From an uncultured Lachnospiraceae bacterium (lineage in GTDB: Bacteria; Bacillota; Clostridia; Lachnospirales; Lachnospiraceae), in the NCBI GenBank assembly GCA_910586585.1, contig CAJUKA010000195.1, positions 1-5,960 of the forward strand: 5,960 nt of DNA, read 5' to 3'. Numbering within the stretch: position 1 is the stretch's first letter; each line of letters starts with the position of its first letter. Made by a program: the position numbers and the translations under genes. Below, piece after piece: positions 4,589 to 5,960 of the stretch. The notes beneath the pieces were generated by a model. The model did no database searches, was not told where the DNA came from, and saw nothing but the letters and a program-made list of their open reading frames with translations.

Positions 4589-5197
4589 ATGGCGATAACA
4601 GGAGTAAATCAGTATACAACGTATGCAAATTACTACACTCAGACAAAACCAAAGGACAGTTCTGAAAATGCAACAGAACAGCAGACGGCAGAAAAAACGT
4701 ACAGCAATACGCGTGAGTATAGTAATTATCTGACAGAAAAATATAAGTGCTTGAAAAGCACTGAGTATTCTGTGGAGATAAACAGTTCACTTTTGTCGAA
4801 GGCATTAGGAGATGAAAAGACATCAGAATGGTTGGAATACAATCTGGCTTTGATACCTGAAAATGTTGAAAAAATAAAGTCTACGCAAGCGGCAAGAGGG
4901 TGTAAGGTATTAAGCTGCAGCATAAAGATAAACGGATATGATAGTATGACAGCAGAAACGTGTGTTACAGATGAGGTTGATTCGGGAACAGAAAAAGCAA
5001 GAGAAGAATTGCGAGAAAGAATTAAGAAGATCAGAGAAGAAAAGAAAGATGAGGAAGAGAAGGCAGAAGAAAAAAGACAGGAGGATGAAGCGTCAGAAAA
5101 GCTGCAGCTAGATAAAAATATAAAGCTGCGATATGATTCGGGTATAGTGATTGCTGGTAATATGATGAGAGGAAATGGCTTTGACCAAAAGATGTAG
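4589..5197 (+). CDS. DUF6033-like protein of unknown function (202 aa)
   Basis: I recognise this as a DUF6033-type protein, a family I know from Lachnospiraceae and relatives, without known function. In order: a Tyr/Thr/Asn-rich start (MAITGVNQYTTYANYYTQ), a low-complexity Ser/Glu/Gln linker (about 20-40), a conserved core NYLTEKYKCLKS ... YSVEINSSLLSKALGDEK ... WLEYNLALIPENVEKI (about 46-96), the segment LSCSIKINGYDSMTAETC (about 108-125), and a highly charged coiled-coil-like helix of Glu, Lys and Arg (about 134-173). The end is short (GIVIAGNMMRGNGFDQKM). There is no signal peptide or membrane segment. GGGAGG (4576-4581) lies 7 nt before the ATG, a convincing start. The next gene follows after 13 nt, so the two are co-transcribed. 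Leaderless, Tyr-rich N-termini shared with the neighbour make a surface or dedicated-export role conceivable, but that is speculation. Confidence 0.75.
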   Translation: MAITGVNQYTTYANYYTQTKPKDSSENATEQQTAEKTYSNTREYSNYLTEKYKCLKSTEYSVEINSSLLSKALGDEKTSEWLEYNLALIPENVEKIKSTQAARGCKVLSCSIKINGYDSMTAETCVTDEVDSGTEKAREELRERIKKIREEKKDEEEKAEEKRQEDEASEKLQLDKNIKLRYDSGIVIAGNMMRGNGFDQKM

Positions 5198-5210
5198 AAA
5201 AGGGGGAAAT

Positions 5211-5960
5211 ATGAAAGATACGGCGTATTACAATTATTATAATATTTCTTATCGCTACACATCAAATCTACCAGAAAAGCCAGATTGGAAAAGGAAACTT
5301 GAACTTGTAGAGGATAAAGTGAAAAGCAATAATCATGATCCGGAAAGTGAACGGTACAAAGCATTTGAAAAGCTGGAAGATACATATTATGCAATGGGCG
5401 TAAGAAATCGGGCTAAATATACAACAGTAAGTCAAGTGTATGCAGCACTCAGTGAAAAATATTCTTCAAATTATTATAAGCAGTTTAGTGAGCTGGAAGT
5501 AACTGCAATGTATGACAATGAATTGCATATGACGTTGTATGGTTGTTTGAACGGCGGAGGAAATTTAGACGATCCCCATTTAAAAGGTGAAGTACGTGAT
5601 GTAACGGAGAAACAGGCACATGAGTACAACCGAAAGACAATCAATATGCAGCTGTGCAATATTTTTGGAAATGCGGGGATTGACAATGCCATGCTGAGTA
5701 AATACAACATGACTTTCTCAATTGATCCTTACAATTATTCCCTCAAAGTATCGGGTGTTGATGATGCAGGACTGACAGCAATGCTTGAAAAGCTGTTAAA
5801 TAAGGATCATAACGCGCGTGAACTTTTTTACCATATCATGCACAGTAACAGAGCATCTATATCTGATAATGCAAAGGCGAAATATCACACCCTGAACAGT
5901 TTTGTGAGCGTGACAGGACAAGATCCACGGCAATACCGGCAGACGGAAGCCGGACTTGTG
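5211..5960 (+). CDS. DUF4885-like protein, first 250 residues, cut by right window edge
   Basis: ATG 5211 has AGGGGG at 5201-5206, 4 nt upstream, and the frame is open for exactly 250 codons to the window end. It starts with a Tyr/Asn-rich MKDTAYYNYYNISYRY, like the preceding protein, then a charged stretch (about 25-58). The recognisable core follows: YAMGVRNRAKYTTVSQVYAA (60-79), EVTAMYDNELHMTLYG (96-111), LNGGGNLDDPHLKGEV (113-128), FSIDPYNYSLKVSG (169-182), ARELFYHIMHSNRASISDN (202-220) and FVSVTGQDPRQY (231-242). These match DUF4885 as I remember it: proteins of several hundred residues from Bacillus and Clostridia without an established function. No signal peptide is seen. The tight spacing to the DUF6033-like gene makes a two-gene (or longer) operon very likely. 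The family call is from recall and the C-terminus is outside the window. Confidence 0.75.
   Translation, partial: MKDTAYYNYYNISYRYTSNLPEKPDWKRKLELVEDKVKSNNHDPESERYKAFEKLEDTYYAMGVRNRAKYTTVSQVYAALSEKYSSNYYKQFSELEVTAMYDNELHMTLYGCLNGGGNLDDPHLKGEVRDVTEKQAHEYNRKTINMQLCNIFGNAGIDNAMLSKYNMTFSIDPYNYSLKVSGVDDAGLTAMLEKLLNKDHNARELFYHIMHSNRASISDNAKAKYHTLNSFVSVTGQDPRQYRQTEAGLV

Noticed and set aside
4726..5394. Minus-strand 222-codon frame
   Set aside because: It is the complement of the DUF6033-like gene; its Ser/Phe-rich composition is the expected mirror of the Glu/Lys/Arg-rich helix.

Overview
This 5.96 kb window has moderate-to-low GC, strong AGGAGG-type ribosome binding sites and gene families typical of Firmicutes. 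It is most likely from a gut-type Clostridia of the Lachnospiraceae kind: large serine recombinase and cysteine-rich KTR remnants, a Sel1 fragment, a BlaI/M56 pair and DUF6033/DUF4885-type proteins. The assignment is inference from family recall; there is no rRNA or tRNA in the window.

Left part (1-1434): a graveyard of mobile-element genes. A large serine recombinase runs off the left edge on the minus strand, has an internal deletion with a frame change, and lacks its catalytic N-terminus. A small plus-strand gene (415-738) carries an in-frame TAA and runs into the C-terminal half of a KTR zinc-ribbon protein, which itself has a frameshift and an in-frame TAG. A Sel1-repeat tail (880-1236) with no credible start follows, then a 24-bp palindrome. 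From the other side the N-terminal half of a second KTR protein (minus, 1264-1434) abuts it.

Middle part (1264-2602, minus strand): a cargo-type operon made of a TetR-family regulator, an alpha/beta hydrolase and the KTR fragment. The hydrolase looks intact. The TetR gene keeps its DNA-binding domain but has lost most of its ligand-binding domain; its displaced C-terminal tail can be read in another frame and overlaps the hydrolase start. A near-perfect 23-bp palindrome just upstream of the TetR start is its probable operator.

Right part (2836-5960, plus strand): apparently intact genes. A BlaI/MecI-type winged-helix repressor is followed 9 nt later by an M56 (BlaR1-type) membrane zinc peptidase with HECSH and a downstream Glu, but with only a short tail of about 65 residues in place of a penicillin-binding sensor. 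After a 131-nt gap holding a very strong Shine-Dalgarno in front of a 4-codon ORF come a DUF6033-like protein and the first 250 residues of a DUF4885-like protein, in tandem. No terminator is evident between the peptidase and this pair, so one transcript is possible. The most interesting candidate system is this combination: a proteolysis-relieved repressor pair with a non-beta-lactam sensor, upstream of two uncharacterised Tyr-rich, leaderless proteins.
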